From NCBI RefSeq assembly GCF_041296385.1, contig NC_091019.1:14772531-14836530 (forward strand): DNA of 64,000 bases, written 5' to 3'. Below, piece by piece: positions 27,451-39,700 of this stretch. Made by a program: the position numbers and the translations under genes. This DNA comes from Aphelocoma coerulescens (lineage: Eukaryota > Chordata > Aves > Passeriformes > Corvidae). The first letter of the stretch is position 1, and each line of letters opens with the position of its first letter. Below the pieces are notes generated by a model, which was given only the letters and a program-made list of their open reading frames with translations, was not told the origin of the DNA and ran no database searches.

Positions 27451-30345
27451 TATAAGATCAAAAGGAGATTTTAAACTCATTTTGTGTTATGTGCTAAGCC
27501 ATAAGTAAAATATATGGGGATATTCTGCCCTGAACATCTTAACAATTACATAGATGAGAGTGAAAAGAGGCAAGAAGAAAGAGCTGCAGGTTGAGAATAG
27601 CAGTTGTTTCTCCTGTCCCCCCATTCCTATCCTGTGAAACACCTGCCTAAAATACTTTCATTAGTGGTGCCTTCTGCTGTCTGTAAATCAATAGATGAAC
27701 AAGATCTTCTCCATCAGGATGCAGGCTGAACACACAGAATCTTCCTGTGCGTAAATTCAGTAACAGCAGCAGGTTTTATATCCATTAGCCCACTTGTCTG
27801 GCAGCAACCCTAGGGATACACAGAAGATCATTAATCAGAGTCAGGCCACATAGTCTGCTTTCATCTTGAGTCAAACAGACATCAGTTTAGACCAGCATGA
27901 TAATTCAGATGTCATGCTAAATGCTCGTATTGTGTATTATAAGGGAGTCAAACGAGCAGCAAAAGGAAGATCTTCAATGCTTCAGATTTTTCAAGACTAT
28001 CCAGAATCTCAAATTCATTTTGAGGCACGTACAACCTCAGCTCTCTGAGCAACATGTTAAACAATAATAAATTGCTTCCTGTTTAATTAGGCACAGCAAT
28101 ATTCTCTCCTCAGGGCACCTCCCTTTCCCCTAGCCCAATCCCATTATACTTCGGGAAGATAGAATCTTCATCCAATTCCAACTGTTCAGACAGAAGCGGG
28201 ACCTCTGTTTCCTGACTGCTGTCCTGCCCAGTTCCCTTCTGCTTTCCCTGTGCCGCGTTTCTGGAGCTGAGAACCTTCGGTCGGCTCCCTCAGAGGGCTT
28301 CCAGGCTTCACTGGAGGAAGGGAGGGCTCAGCCCGGATTTGTCTCTTGATAGCCATGTTTAGACCCAGGTCCTCAAGCCCAGCTATAGCAGGGATGTTTG
28401 TAGTTCTCATACACAGAGGTTTATTAAACACATGGATACCCTACATACCAAACAACATATAAGGACACATGGTGAGGGTGCCTTTTCCAAGCCTCCACAG
28501 CCAAAGGAGTGTAAATTAAAAGACACTTACCTGAGCTACTGCTGGCAAGAATGCTCAGTCACTGCTGCAGAACAAGATAATGCTTTCCAACAATCAGGGT
28601 CGAGTGTCACACCAGCACACAAGCAACTTTAAAGACAAAAATTCAGTGCACAGTTAACAATTTTGTCCAGCAGGTGTTGCTGGAGACTACAGAACACATT
28701 CAGACAAGGTCCAGCTGGCCAGCTTTTGGGAGGGTGTCAAACACCTGGTGTTCCCCTGCCCTACATCACCAAGGACAGGGTGCCTAAGTCTACTTTTACT
28801 CATGAAACTTTTCAATGTTATAGTCTAAAGTAATGCAAGGTGTGACATTGAAATCCTACTTTGGAACATACAAACAGTGCCTAACTCCATTTCTAAGTGG
28901 AAGTATAGCTTGTCTGTGACTTCCAAAATTATACAACTTGACAGTAAGCTTTCCAGGTTCTACATTTTAGCAATTTAGATCCTTTCCAACTAATAGGCAA
29001 CAGGATACTTGGAAACTGAAAAATGAACCAAACAAAAACCATCAAAAAACCCTAGAGAATTGCTGTGTGGAATACCTTACCAAAAACAAAATTAAAAAAC
29101 ATACAAAGATGACCTCCAATTATATTTTGACAGTAATGGCAGAAACAGAATTTCATGTAGTATTTGAACACCAGATGTGACTCAATGTTTTTTTAAGTAT
29201 AGCATTTATGATTCAGTTCAACAGTTTAGCCTGCAAACCCATCAGTATTTCTACAATCAATGGAAAGGTTTGAATTGCAAGATGAATTATCCAAACAGTG
29301 AATCAGTCCTTGATACTTGAAATTCATTTTTCAGTGTTAAAAGGTGTCGTGTCTGTACAGGAAACAGTCTGTAAGAGCTTTAGTCCATCACACCACCCAC
29401 TCTTTGGTCAGAAGATGCAGAAAGACTGAGCAAGACCAGACAGGTAGTGTTGTCCAGTAATGTACCATTAGAAGATGGAGAAGACAAAGGAGCAGACAAA
29501 TGTCTACAGGAGGTGGGGATATGAAATACCTGCTTTCAGATATTTTTACATTCACTTTGAGTTCTCCATGAAGTCATGCAGTCTGATCAAATAAGGTAAG
29601 CTACTATGTTACATCTGTATTGGAAATTTAAGCTGGATGAATTCAGGAGAAGTATGGTTAGACATTAAATGTAGCTATTTTGAAGAACACATTTGCCACA
29701 CAACTGTAATGCTTGCTTCTTAAATTGAGATAAAGCTTTCCTCTTCAAGTGCTGAAGCTCATCCCATTACACCAAGAATTCTACCAAATTCTTGGCAGAA
29801 TTTCAACTAATATCCAACTCTACATTTTTGCGAGAGGTGAGAAGCTGCTTCTTCCACCTGCAAAGACAACTTGCTGAACTACAGACAAGCTTGGCCCAAG
29901 TCCTGTTTTTGCAGTAAATTCATAAGCCACCAAAATTACTGTAAGATTGTTCATATTAAAAAAAGAAGCCCCCTTTGATGTCAGTAAAAATAGATACCAC
30001 TTCTTACTCAGTAAGCATCTGAATCATGAATCACTGGATGCTGGGAATATTCATGGCAAGCATTAACACACACTTCCCAAATTCTCTGCTTCTTCCCACT
30101 AGCCACCATTGCAGCCAGGATTCACTGCCTCACCATTGGCACCAGGAAGGCTCATGAAAATTTGACATAAAATTTCACCATTCTTACTGCTCCCATAAAC
30201 TACTTTAAAACCCTGAAATGCCTTTTTAAATACTGTTCTTGGCATACAGGAAAACGTTAAAAACATCTAAAGTCACTTCAGTCACATGGTTTAAGCTAGG
30301 CACCCCTTTAATGGCACACAAAACCTGTGACCAGCACTAGAACAG
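27451..30345. other. Intergenic DNA, nothing recognised
   Basis: About 2.9 kb between two CR1 copies. It contains only short open frames with no recognisable family, and no RNA gene or repeat that I could identify. Confidence 0.65.
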
Positions 30346-30349
30346 ACCC

Positions 30350-31390
30350 CACTGAATTCTTTAGGTTGGAAGGCACCCTTATGATCAACTGCTAACCCAG
30401 CCCTGCCAAGTCCACCACTCAGCCATGTCCCTAAGTGCCACATCCCCACAGCTTTTGAATAACACCAGGGATGGTGACACCACCAGTTCCCTGGACAGCC
30501 TGTTCCAATGCTTGACACTACTTCAGAGCAGACATGCTTCCTAATGTCCTATCTAAACCTCCCCTGATACAACTTGAAGCTGTTTCTTCTTGTCCTATCT
30601 CTAGTTGCTTGGGAGAAGAAGCCAACTTCCACCTGACTAAGTCTCTCTTCAGGCACTTGTAGAGAAGTGATAAGGTCGCCCCTGAGCCTCCTTTTCTCCA
30701 GGCTAAACACCCCCAGCTCCCTGAGCCGCTCCTCACAGGACTTGTGCTCCAGACCCTCCACCAGCTCCATTGCCCTTCTCTGGACTCACTCCAGCCCCTC
30801 AATGTCTTTCTTGCAGTGAGGGGCCCAAAACTGGACACAGCACTCAAGGTGTGGCCCAGTACAGGGGGACAGTCACTACCCTGGCCCTGCCAGACATGCT
30901 GTTCTTGATAGAGGCCAAGAGGCCATTGGCCACTTTGGCCAGCCACTGCTGGCTCATGTTCATCTGCTGTCAAAGAGCACCCCCAGGTCCTTTTCCACTG
31001 GGCAGTTTTCCAGCCATTCCTTCCTCAGCCTGTAGCACTGCCTGGGGTTGTTGTGACCCAAGGGAAGGATCTGGCACTTGGCCTTGTTGAACCTCCTGCA
31101 GTTGTGTCCTCATTGATCCAGCCTGTCCAGATCCCTCTGCACAGCCTTCCTGCTCTCCAACAGATCAACACTCCTGCACAACTAACCTGATGTCATCTGC
31201 AAACTGAGGGAACCCTGGGTCCTCTTATCCAGATCATTGATAAAGACATTTAAACAGGGCCCCACACCAATCCCTGGGGGACACCACTGCTGACCAGCCA
31301 CCACTGGATGTAGCTCCATTCACCACCACTCCCTGGGCCCAGCAATCCAGGCAGTTCTTCACCCAGCCAGGAGCACAGCTCTCCAAACCC
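30350..31390 (-). mobile_element. CR1-type LINE, longer 3' fragment with remnant reverse-transcriptase end
   Basis: The longest CR1 copy here. The left (3') end starts near gaattctttaggttggaagg and the copy runs through the 3' UTR blocks into the end of the reverse transcriptase reading frame (near 31200-31390 on the minus strand, blocks such as ccagatcattgataaagaca and tccattcaccaccactccct). Frame breaks prevent a continuous product, so it is inactive. Boundaries are approximate. Confidence 0.92.
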
Positions 31391-32299
31391 ACAGCACAGC
31401 TTGTTTGCACAGCAATGCCTCTACTGATGTTACAGGCCTCTGAAAAGGAGCGATGCAGGAGCACAGAACTGTAACAGGTAGAACAAATTTGTTTACACCG
31501 TAGAGGACGAAAGGCTTAGGTTCACTAATCCCCCACCAATTGGTATTTCTGACTGTTTAGAAGTATGTTTAAAGAAAGGACTCACTTCATGTAGATGAAC
31601 ATTAAAGCATCTATTTTAAATTCTCTCACAAACAAGACAGGGCTATTTTATAAAGTAAAAACCCGAGGGTATTCCAGCATATCTGTTTTTACTGATAACT
31701 GCATATTCAGTTACCTTAGCACCAAGACTCTGAATTTCACTGCCATATGACTAGAACTGAGAACTCTTACTTAGTTAGTTTCTGCTATTTGCAAAGCTGA
31801 ATTTTATGAGTCCATAGAATTCAGATATAGCTTCTGAGTTACCTGCAGCTCTAATACAAGGTAAAAACTTCCACAATACTCCTCTATTAAGCCTTTATTT
31901 ACTGTGTCTCTCTTCTTTACATTTGTCTCCATACCACAGAACATGCCATTATTGTGTTCCTGAAACTATTCCAACTCCTCCCACTGTTCTCTTCCCATTC
32001 TCAGCAATTCCTGAGCTTTCTTCCTTACCTCAGTCTTTCCTCATGTAAGTTTCTACTCCTCCACCATCAGTCATGGGTTCCACTTCTTCCAGGAGTTTCA
32101 CCTTTCCCAGTGCAATACCATTCCCGAGGCTGCAGAGACAGACTGCTATGGACACTAACACACCAACGAGGACGCTTCTCTCCTAACTATCAACAAGTGT
32201 CTTAGCTCAGTCCCACTCTCATGAGAAGGAACCACAAGCATTAGGCATGAGTGGGAAGCAGATCTCATCAGGACTTGCCATAGTATATTCCCAACTCAG
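31391..32299. other. Intergenic DNA downstream of WEE1, nothing recognised
   Basis: About 0.9 kb between the long CR1 copy and the inferred WEE1 3' end. No recognisable gene or repeat. Confidence 0.6.
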
Positions 32300-32302
32300 T
32301 AT

Positions 32303-32308
32303 TTTATT
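32303..32308 (-). terminator. Candidate distal poly(A) signal of WEE1
   Basis: Perfect AATAAA on the minus strand, about 1.26 kb after the stop codon, with G/T-rich sequence downstream. Confidence 0.5.
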
Positions 32309-33148
32309 TCCATAACTACGAAGTTAAATAAGCGTTAGACAATATTAAACAAACAGAACTTTTAACTTTAATATTCAAATTCAACACTAGTAAGAACAAA
32401 TAGAGCACAAAAGGGAAACATTGTTTTAAGTAAAATGAAGAGACAAGCCATTAATTACAACAGTTTTGTCAGCCTAGGTTCAAGATCAGCACTGGTTCCA
32501 TGGCCACGTTCTGTTCCACATTTTGGAACTTCAAACTGAACAGTTAAGCTGTGTCTGTTGGCATCCCAGACTGCAGTTTCAGTATAGTACACTATAAGCA
32601 TGATCAAACTTATGTACATAAACAATGAAAAACAACCTGAACATACTACACAACTATTTACAAGTATTCCAACATAAAAAAACCCAAACATACAATAGCC
32701 TCAAGAATGGGCAACTGAAGAAAATATGAACATTCAGAGAACCTTATTAGAAAGAAGAACAAAACATCAATAGCAAAGACATTAACAATTGCACTACACT
32801 AATACAGAGTCCAAATATTAAATTGGTGCATTTTTTTACAATGCACTAGCTTTGAGAGAAAAATGCTGCCTTCACTAAAACGCAGCTTACATTTGTTTCA
32901 CTTAATTGCTTTGACAAGAAGCCTATAACACAATAATGATTGTTTTAATGCTACAGTTTACAGCAAGGACGTTGAACTAAAAATAGCAGCAGTTCCACAT
33001 GGCACTTAATTCCACAGGTTCCTAAGCTGTGGTTTATGCAATGCCTACAAAGTGCTCCCAGTTGAATACACAAATAAAATTCACAACAAAAGTCTACCTG
33101 ACATCAGGTACATTGACTGTAGGTGGCCTTAAAGCCTGTCTTTCAAAC

Positions 33149-33154
33149 TTTATT
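33149..33154 (-). terminator. Candidate proximal poly(A) signal of WEE1
   Basis: Perfect AATAAA on the minus strand about 410 bases after the stop. It would give a short 3' UTR isoform. Confidence 0.4.
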
Positions 33155-33562
33155 CCCCCTCTGCTCCAAAAAAAAAAAAATTAACTATCGAAGTAAGGCC
33201 CCCTCCCTCCTTCTTAAAAGATTAGGGATATTGCTTCTTATTACAATGCTGTAACACTACAAAGCAGCACACCACTATAGTGGTTAACCCTGGGACAACG
33301 TAACATCTAACAGTGTAACCGAAAGATTTATGGAATAACATCCAGGATCCTCTACAGACAGGAGAGTAACCGAGTCCACTAACTCAAATGGTTAATACAG
33401 AATCAGCCATAGAGTACAAGTGAAAACCCAGAAGCAACAGCTGTAAAACTGGTGATACTGATCACAGGACAGAAACCAGGAACTGAAGGCTTCCTTTAAT
33501 TCCTCAGGCTTCAGTCCAGCAGAGAAGCTAGGCCATCTCTGCAGGTCCTCCAGACTCCATGG

Positions 33563-33713
33563 TCAGTATATGGTGAGACTCATGGAGCGGTTCATCTTCT
33601 TCCCCACGAGCCGGGATGGTCGGTTCTGCGTTGTCGATCTCGTGGTCATTCTGTCAGTGAACAGCGCCCGTTCCTCGGCCGCAGCCTTCGCCATCTGGGC
33701 CTTCTTCAGCTCT
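33563..33713 (-). CDS. WEE1: WEE1 coding exon 11 (residues 596-645 and stop)
   Basis: Encodes [20 protein letters not shown] to the invariant C-terminus [12 protein letters not shown] and TGA. The serine within NRSMSLTIY corresponds to the mammalian Ser642 14-3-3/CHK1 site. Confidence 0.97.
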
Positions 33714-36700
33714 CTGCAACACAGGGACAGTGTCACTCCCAGCAGTACCCACAAGGATACAGGCTGATCACAGCAAGAGACAGCAAACCAGCTACAGCAG
33801 GTCACCACTCAAGAGTTTAGGTCAATTTTAGGTCACACTGAGACTGTTACGATTTGCATCCACCTGTTTCCGACCCAGAGGGCAGAGGTGGGAGGCTCAT
33901 TACTTGTCTACATGTTCTTTCTTTTGAAAAGCAAGGGAAGGAAATGAAAAATTCACACAACTCAGATTCTGAAATCCAGCCTATTACATGCAGCTCAATA
34001 CTTCAATTACCAGGGCACAGTAGGGCGCTTTTTACCTGCTAGCACAAGGCACGTGTTAAGTCAGAGTTCATTACTGAGGTTTGCCCAAAGGAAGCATATT
34101 CAGCCACACCTGATCTTCTGTGGGAGACTTAAACAGAGATTTAGATGAACACAGGTGTAGGAAACTGGAAACAGATGACTCAGGAAGCATCCTTTTCCTT
34201 TTGCATACCCACATCAAAAGCTTATCACCGCCCTCCATGTTTTGTGCCTAACAAAAATGGGAGCCTGCAAGGCAGAGTCACTGAAAGTAGCACAGGCCAT
34301 CGCCCCTGTCTGTTCTGTTTCAGACCAATTACCAATACCCAGTCTGAGGACAAAGTTAAATCAAACTCAGGCTAAAACTATAAAATAGTCCAACTAAAGA
34401 GCACAGCTATCTTTATAAAGGGTTTCCCTACACATTGCTTTTCTCCTTTCCTCAAATACTGACATATGGCTAAGCTGAGGCCTTCCCTCATACTCTCTTC
34501 CTTCCACTATCTCAAACTATCCATCAAAAAACTTCCTCTACTCTAAGAGCTAGTATTTGTAATCTCACTTCAACATCTGGGTGCAAAGCAAAATCAGATT
34601 TTACAAGCTTGCTGCATTTTGGCATAGGTGTATTCAATTTTAAGCTACATGTTTTAGTTTAATAAGCAATTCCCATTCTAGTAAGCCAAAGCATTATTAA
34701 CACCCGTGCCCCATCTAATCACCCCCACATTATCACTGTGCAGTTCACTGCAAGAGAAAGCAACCAATTTTTAGTCCTCTTCCCTGTGAATGTCACAAAT
34801 GCAGGTGTGCTCACCCAACCACCACACCATTACCAGGAAATTAAGTTTTACAACATCCTTCCACTCTTCCCTAGAAGTCTTGAATTCTTGCCTAGAAATC
34901 TTGAATTCTTCCTTCCTCTGAAGAGGACAGACAACACAGTAGAAAAGCTGAGTTGCCTTAAAAGGATTCTTTTCACTGAAGATGACTTAGGCACGAAAGT
35001 GGCATTTTAAGTGGTTCAAAGGCAGAAATTTAAGAAAAAAAACAAACCCAAAATAAAAAAAAAACCCTCTCCCCCCATCAAATACCTGAGGTATTTTATG
35101 GAACACTATGCCACACAACATTAAAAATTACTGTGGCTAAGTGTACTTTTAAAATAATTCTTGGATTTATAAGGATGTATCCTTCTTGTTGCCAGGCCAG
35201 GAGGACTCTTCCCGAAACACTAGCTTTGCCAGTAGTCTCTTTCAAGTGATACACAAATATGTTGTCTTTATAAAAGCAAGCAACTTACCTCAGCAAATCT
35301 GCTCTGTCACAACCTGTACAAACTCTCTGATGATTCTTTCAATGTAATTCATAATATTATAAAGATAAGCATCTAATCTAGTACATCTGTCTGTGGTCAG
35401 ACTAGCAATGGCAAGATAAGCAGGTAACAATGGAGCAAACCTGAACATGAAATTAACATCTTCATTCAAGACAAACCACTCAGAAATAAATTAGTGCTTT
35501 ACATTCCCTCATAAATGCCTGCCTATTATGCGTAACACATGCAAAGATAACTGCAGTGAAAGAGTCAGATGGCTGCTTAATAATTTATGAACTCTTTCCC
35601 TGAAACTTAAGGAGAAATCAGACTTTCCTGAAGGGAATCTCTTCTTCTAAGCTTTAATTCAGTTAAGTTGAAGGTTTGAGCAAGCAGTAGGATAAAATGA
35701 CCTCCTTATACAAATGGTTCTCTGGTAACCCAGTAACACTGCTGTGTACTGGTCAAATTAGTCCAGTAACATTCCTGATGTGCCATTTCATTTAAGTTCA
35801 AAATAGGTCATTTAAGTAATGTTTTCCAACATGTTTCAATGTACAAATGACCTAGGAAAACAGACTCAAAACATACAGATGTAAGTTAGGTTATACCTGT
35901 CATGGAAGTGTGCACTATCCTGAAACGTTTGTTTAAAATCGTAATGTTTTATATGCCTTGAATACTAACAGTGCTGTTGAGATTCCCTTAGAGTATTCAA
36001 GCAGTTCTTTCTGTGGAGAAAGTTCCTTTTAAAGTTCCATGACCCACTTTGTACTCTCAGGTCTGTACACGCATACAGATTTGTGGATCTCACACACAAA
36101 CAAGGACACTCCTGTTTTATCATCACTTCCCTGTCAGGTGAGAAATGAAATATTAGAAATGAAGTCCTATTGAAGGACCCCAAGGACCTACTTACTTCTG
36201 CAAGAGCGAGTTCTTGAATTTTTCAGCATTCAGCTCTATCCGGAGCTGCTCCGCGCTCTTTTTTGCGGCAGAGAGAAGCACTGAATGTTTGACCAGAGCC
36301 ACAGCTGAAGGCCTTTTCTCAGGATCGGGATTAATCATAACCTTGGGAATAAAGGAAACAAGACATCCTTGTTAAGGCCAACAACACAATAAATTACACT
36401 TATCAGCTAGCCACTCGTACAATAATTCTTACTTTTAGTAAGTCTAGTAGCTCTTGAGAAAGCACTTGTGGTAGTCTAGGTAGTTTTCCTTGCCGAATTT
36501 CATGCCATTGGTCCCCATTAGTTGGAAGTGGTTCAGCCCCAGCAGCACAGACAACAGTCAGAGCAAGAGCAAAAATATCTGCTTTCGGCAAGTGAGTGTA
36601 GTTCTTGAAAAGAAAAAAGAAAAAATTAATAATCATTTTTTCTAAAGGAAACAGCAGGCAGGCCTAACAACGCTGTTTCCCATAAACAGAACAGTTACCT

Positions 36701-39700
36701 CTTGTAGGACTTCATTCGCAAGGAAACGGCTGTCACCTTCCTCCACCTGAGGACTAGAGACTCGAGTTACATGGCCCAGGTCACCTGCAAGGAGAAAAGA
36801 AAGTTACTTTTCTGAAGACAACAAGATGATGCAATTCTTTTCAGCACAAGTGTGCTGTTTCTCACCTATTTTAAATATGACTCTATCAGATGACCAGTCA
36901 TCATCATCGCCTTCCTCTGAAGTTATACTAGGGACTGATGTCCTAGATATGAAAATATTACCTGAAAAAGAGCAGAATTGTTAAAAGAAATATATCTGTA
37001 CAATTTCTACTTGACCTAGTTTCACTACAGTTTGCTTTAGCCACACAGAAGTTTTATTTGTATATACACCCTGTTCAAAGAGTGAGAAACTATAACTGAC
37101 TTGCTGTGGCCCCTCTGCTGGGAAAGCAGCCAAGTGTTATGCAAGCAGAGTCAATTACACAAAAAGGACCCAAGATAAATTCAACAGTTTAGGTCTGCTG
37201 GCCAATTTTATAACTGACATCTTTGTGCTCCTATTCAGAACTTCAGGGAAGAATTTACAGTTAGTAAGGTGTGGCTAACTGTTCATTTTTCTACAGCAGA
37301 TTAAATGAACTGAGCAAGTTGTCAATACAGAGTAAAGCAGCTAAAAACTTACTAGGTTTGATATCCATGTGTACCAGGGACATTGAATGAATGTACTTTA
37401 AACCTCGAGCCACTTGAAGCAGCAGATCCTTCAGCTCTGGTTCAGAAAAATAACGCATATTCCTGTAATTTTCACTTATGGCATCTGCTAAACTGCCACC
37501 TAAAACAACATTAAAGAGAACAAGTTATTTTTTTATATCAAACAGTTGACAAAGTAACGACAACTAGGTTCCAGAATGAAGAGAATACATCACAATTTGC
37601 TGGCAATATACAGTAAGTGTAAAATATAGTGCTGTATCCTCTCTTTTTTAGTCATATAATAATATAATAAAATTCTTTTCTGCTGTAGTTACCACACAAA
37701 CTAACAGGATATCAACACAAGGGAAAGAGCTCGCTCTCTCTCTCTTTTAGATCTCTGTCAGGGCATCAACAACAGCAAAATGCTTCATAAATCAGGTTTA
37801 ATCTCCCTTTTTAATGGAAATTCTAACAATTTTCTCTATTTCAGCTTGTAGTATTGTGCAGAAGAAAGAACAGTTCTGCTGCTCACAAACAGCTCACTGT
37901 ACTTCCAGTATGCTTGAACATGCATGACTTGGTCTGCTACTTTGTACAGTTTTTGCTTCATCCATCTGATATGCCTTTTCCAATAGAAAGAAATAGCAGA
38001 CGCTTGAGAGGAAGACAGTATGAGTTATGAGTAGGGTAATCAATTCCTAACTAGTACTAAGATCTTGTAGATACCTGTATGCCATCTTTACCTACCATTG
38101 CAGTATTCATTCTGTATAAGCATGTGATCATCTTCTGCCCATGCAGAGTAGTACCTCACTACATGAGAATGCTGTCCCAGAACTGCATGTGCATAGACCT
38201 CTCTCAAAGCATTCTGCCTGTTAGTCACAAAAAACAACAGCACATGTGCATATTGTGAGGTGAAATTAGTACAAATTCTTATTACAATAAGTATTTCTAA
38301 TAAAAATCTTCCTATTCCATTCTGTGGCACTGTAAAGTGGATTTGTACTTCTATCCAAACAGCTAAAATAATTTACATTATATTAAAAGGCTTAGTATAT
38401 GGGACATCAAAAAACCAGAGTTTGGTGTGGATAGCTCTTGAGGGAGCTGCCACTTCCATTACATCTTGCCAACCAGTAGCAATAGCAAGCTTTGAGAAGC
38501 ATCACTGAAGTTTTAGGGAAAAAATAAAAGTGATCACAAGCCAAGAGCTTGACTGAACTCAACATTCCTAACTTCTTGTGTGGTACACAATTTTGTGCAA
38601 CTCAGACTTGTGGAGTTTTATATTATAACTATTTGAACAGTGTGGGGAAAAGTCCTGCCTCACACGCTCATTCACAAACGCCAAAAAACACCCCTAAAGT
38701 GACTTAACTCATCTGCATGTCACTCAAGCTGACAAGGATGAGGACTTAGTTGAGAACAGTGCCTTCCTTTTATCTCTCAAAGAATCACCTTTGCAAGGAA
38801 GCATTTCTCACTTTGAGAACAATCTGTTTCCACACAGAATAGTGGGACAAACATCTGGCAGGAGAGAGGCCAAATCAGCCTTTTATCCACAGTACTGGAG
38901 GGTATCTGGGGGGGTGAGTGGGGAAGAATAAAAGTGAAGTGGCTTCAAAATTGTATCTGTTTTATATTTAATTCACGTTTGTTTTATACTTTTCTCTTAA
39001 ATGCCTTCTCTAGACACCAAGAGCCATGCAAAGAAACACCAGGAGAAGACTTTTAAGCTTTAAGAGCAGGAGATACTCACTCGTCCACTGAGCCAGCCAA
39101 GGGTTTCTTGGATCGCTTTATTGCATAGATGCAGCCATCCAACCTCTTCACACATTTAAACACAGAACCGAATTCACCAGATCCAATCTTCTCCAGCTCA
39201 TGGAATTCGGTTGCATACCGTGACTTCATGTTACTTTCTGTTATTGTTATCCTCTGCAAAGATTACCAAGGAAAATATTTAGATCTGCAGATACACAAAC
39301 TACTAAAATTAGTATCAAGGTTTAAAGATGAAGTACTTTAGCAGGTCTCATGGTCTCCTCTTCAGGCTCTCCATCACTTGGTTCCATGTCCTCTCCACAA
39401 GAGCTGAAATTCACACCAGAAATTACATGGTTTAAGTGAACTTAAATCTGAAGCCCAGAAGCTGTTGAATTTTTCTGAAATCTAATTCTCCTATTGTACC
39501 CAATTTTAGTTAGCTAACTGAACACTAGACATCTGTAAACACAAACCCATAAAATTGCCATGCTAATATATTTGTCATTTCTTTCATCATGTTTCACACT
39601 AGTATTTAATGCATTTTTTTCCTCCTCAAGAAAAGACTGTGTGCATGGCCCATTCTATGAGGGGAAAAAGACCAGGATACAGCCTAGTCTATCCTCTCTG

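Larger units (their letters stand above)
32300..33562 (-). other. WEE1: WEE1 3' UTR (inferred extent)
   Basis: AT-rich sequence directly after the WEE1 stop codon. On the minus strand AATAAA occurs at 33149-33154 and at 32303-32308, giving possible 3' UTRs of about 0.4 and 1.3 kb. The distal signal is followed by a G/T-rich stretch (GAGTTGGGAATATACTATGG), as expected for a cleavage site. Which is used cannot be told from sequence. Confidence 0.6.

Noticed and set aside
30518..31464. Open frames of 73-151 codons near 31 kb
   Set aside because: Part of the CR1 copy; the reverse transcriptase remnant is interrupted, so it was annotated as a mobile element, not a gene.
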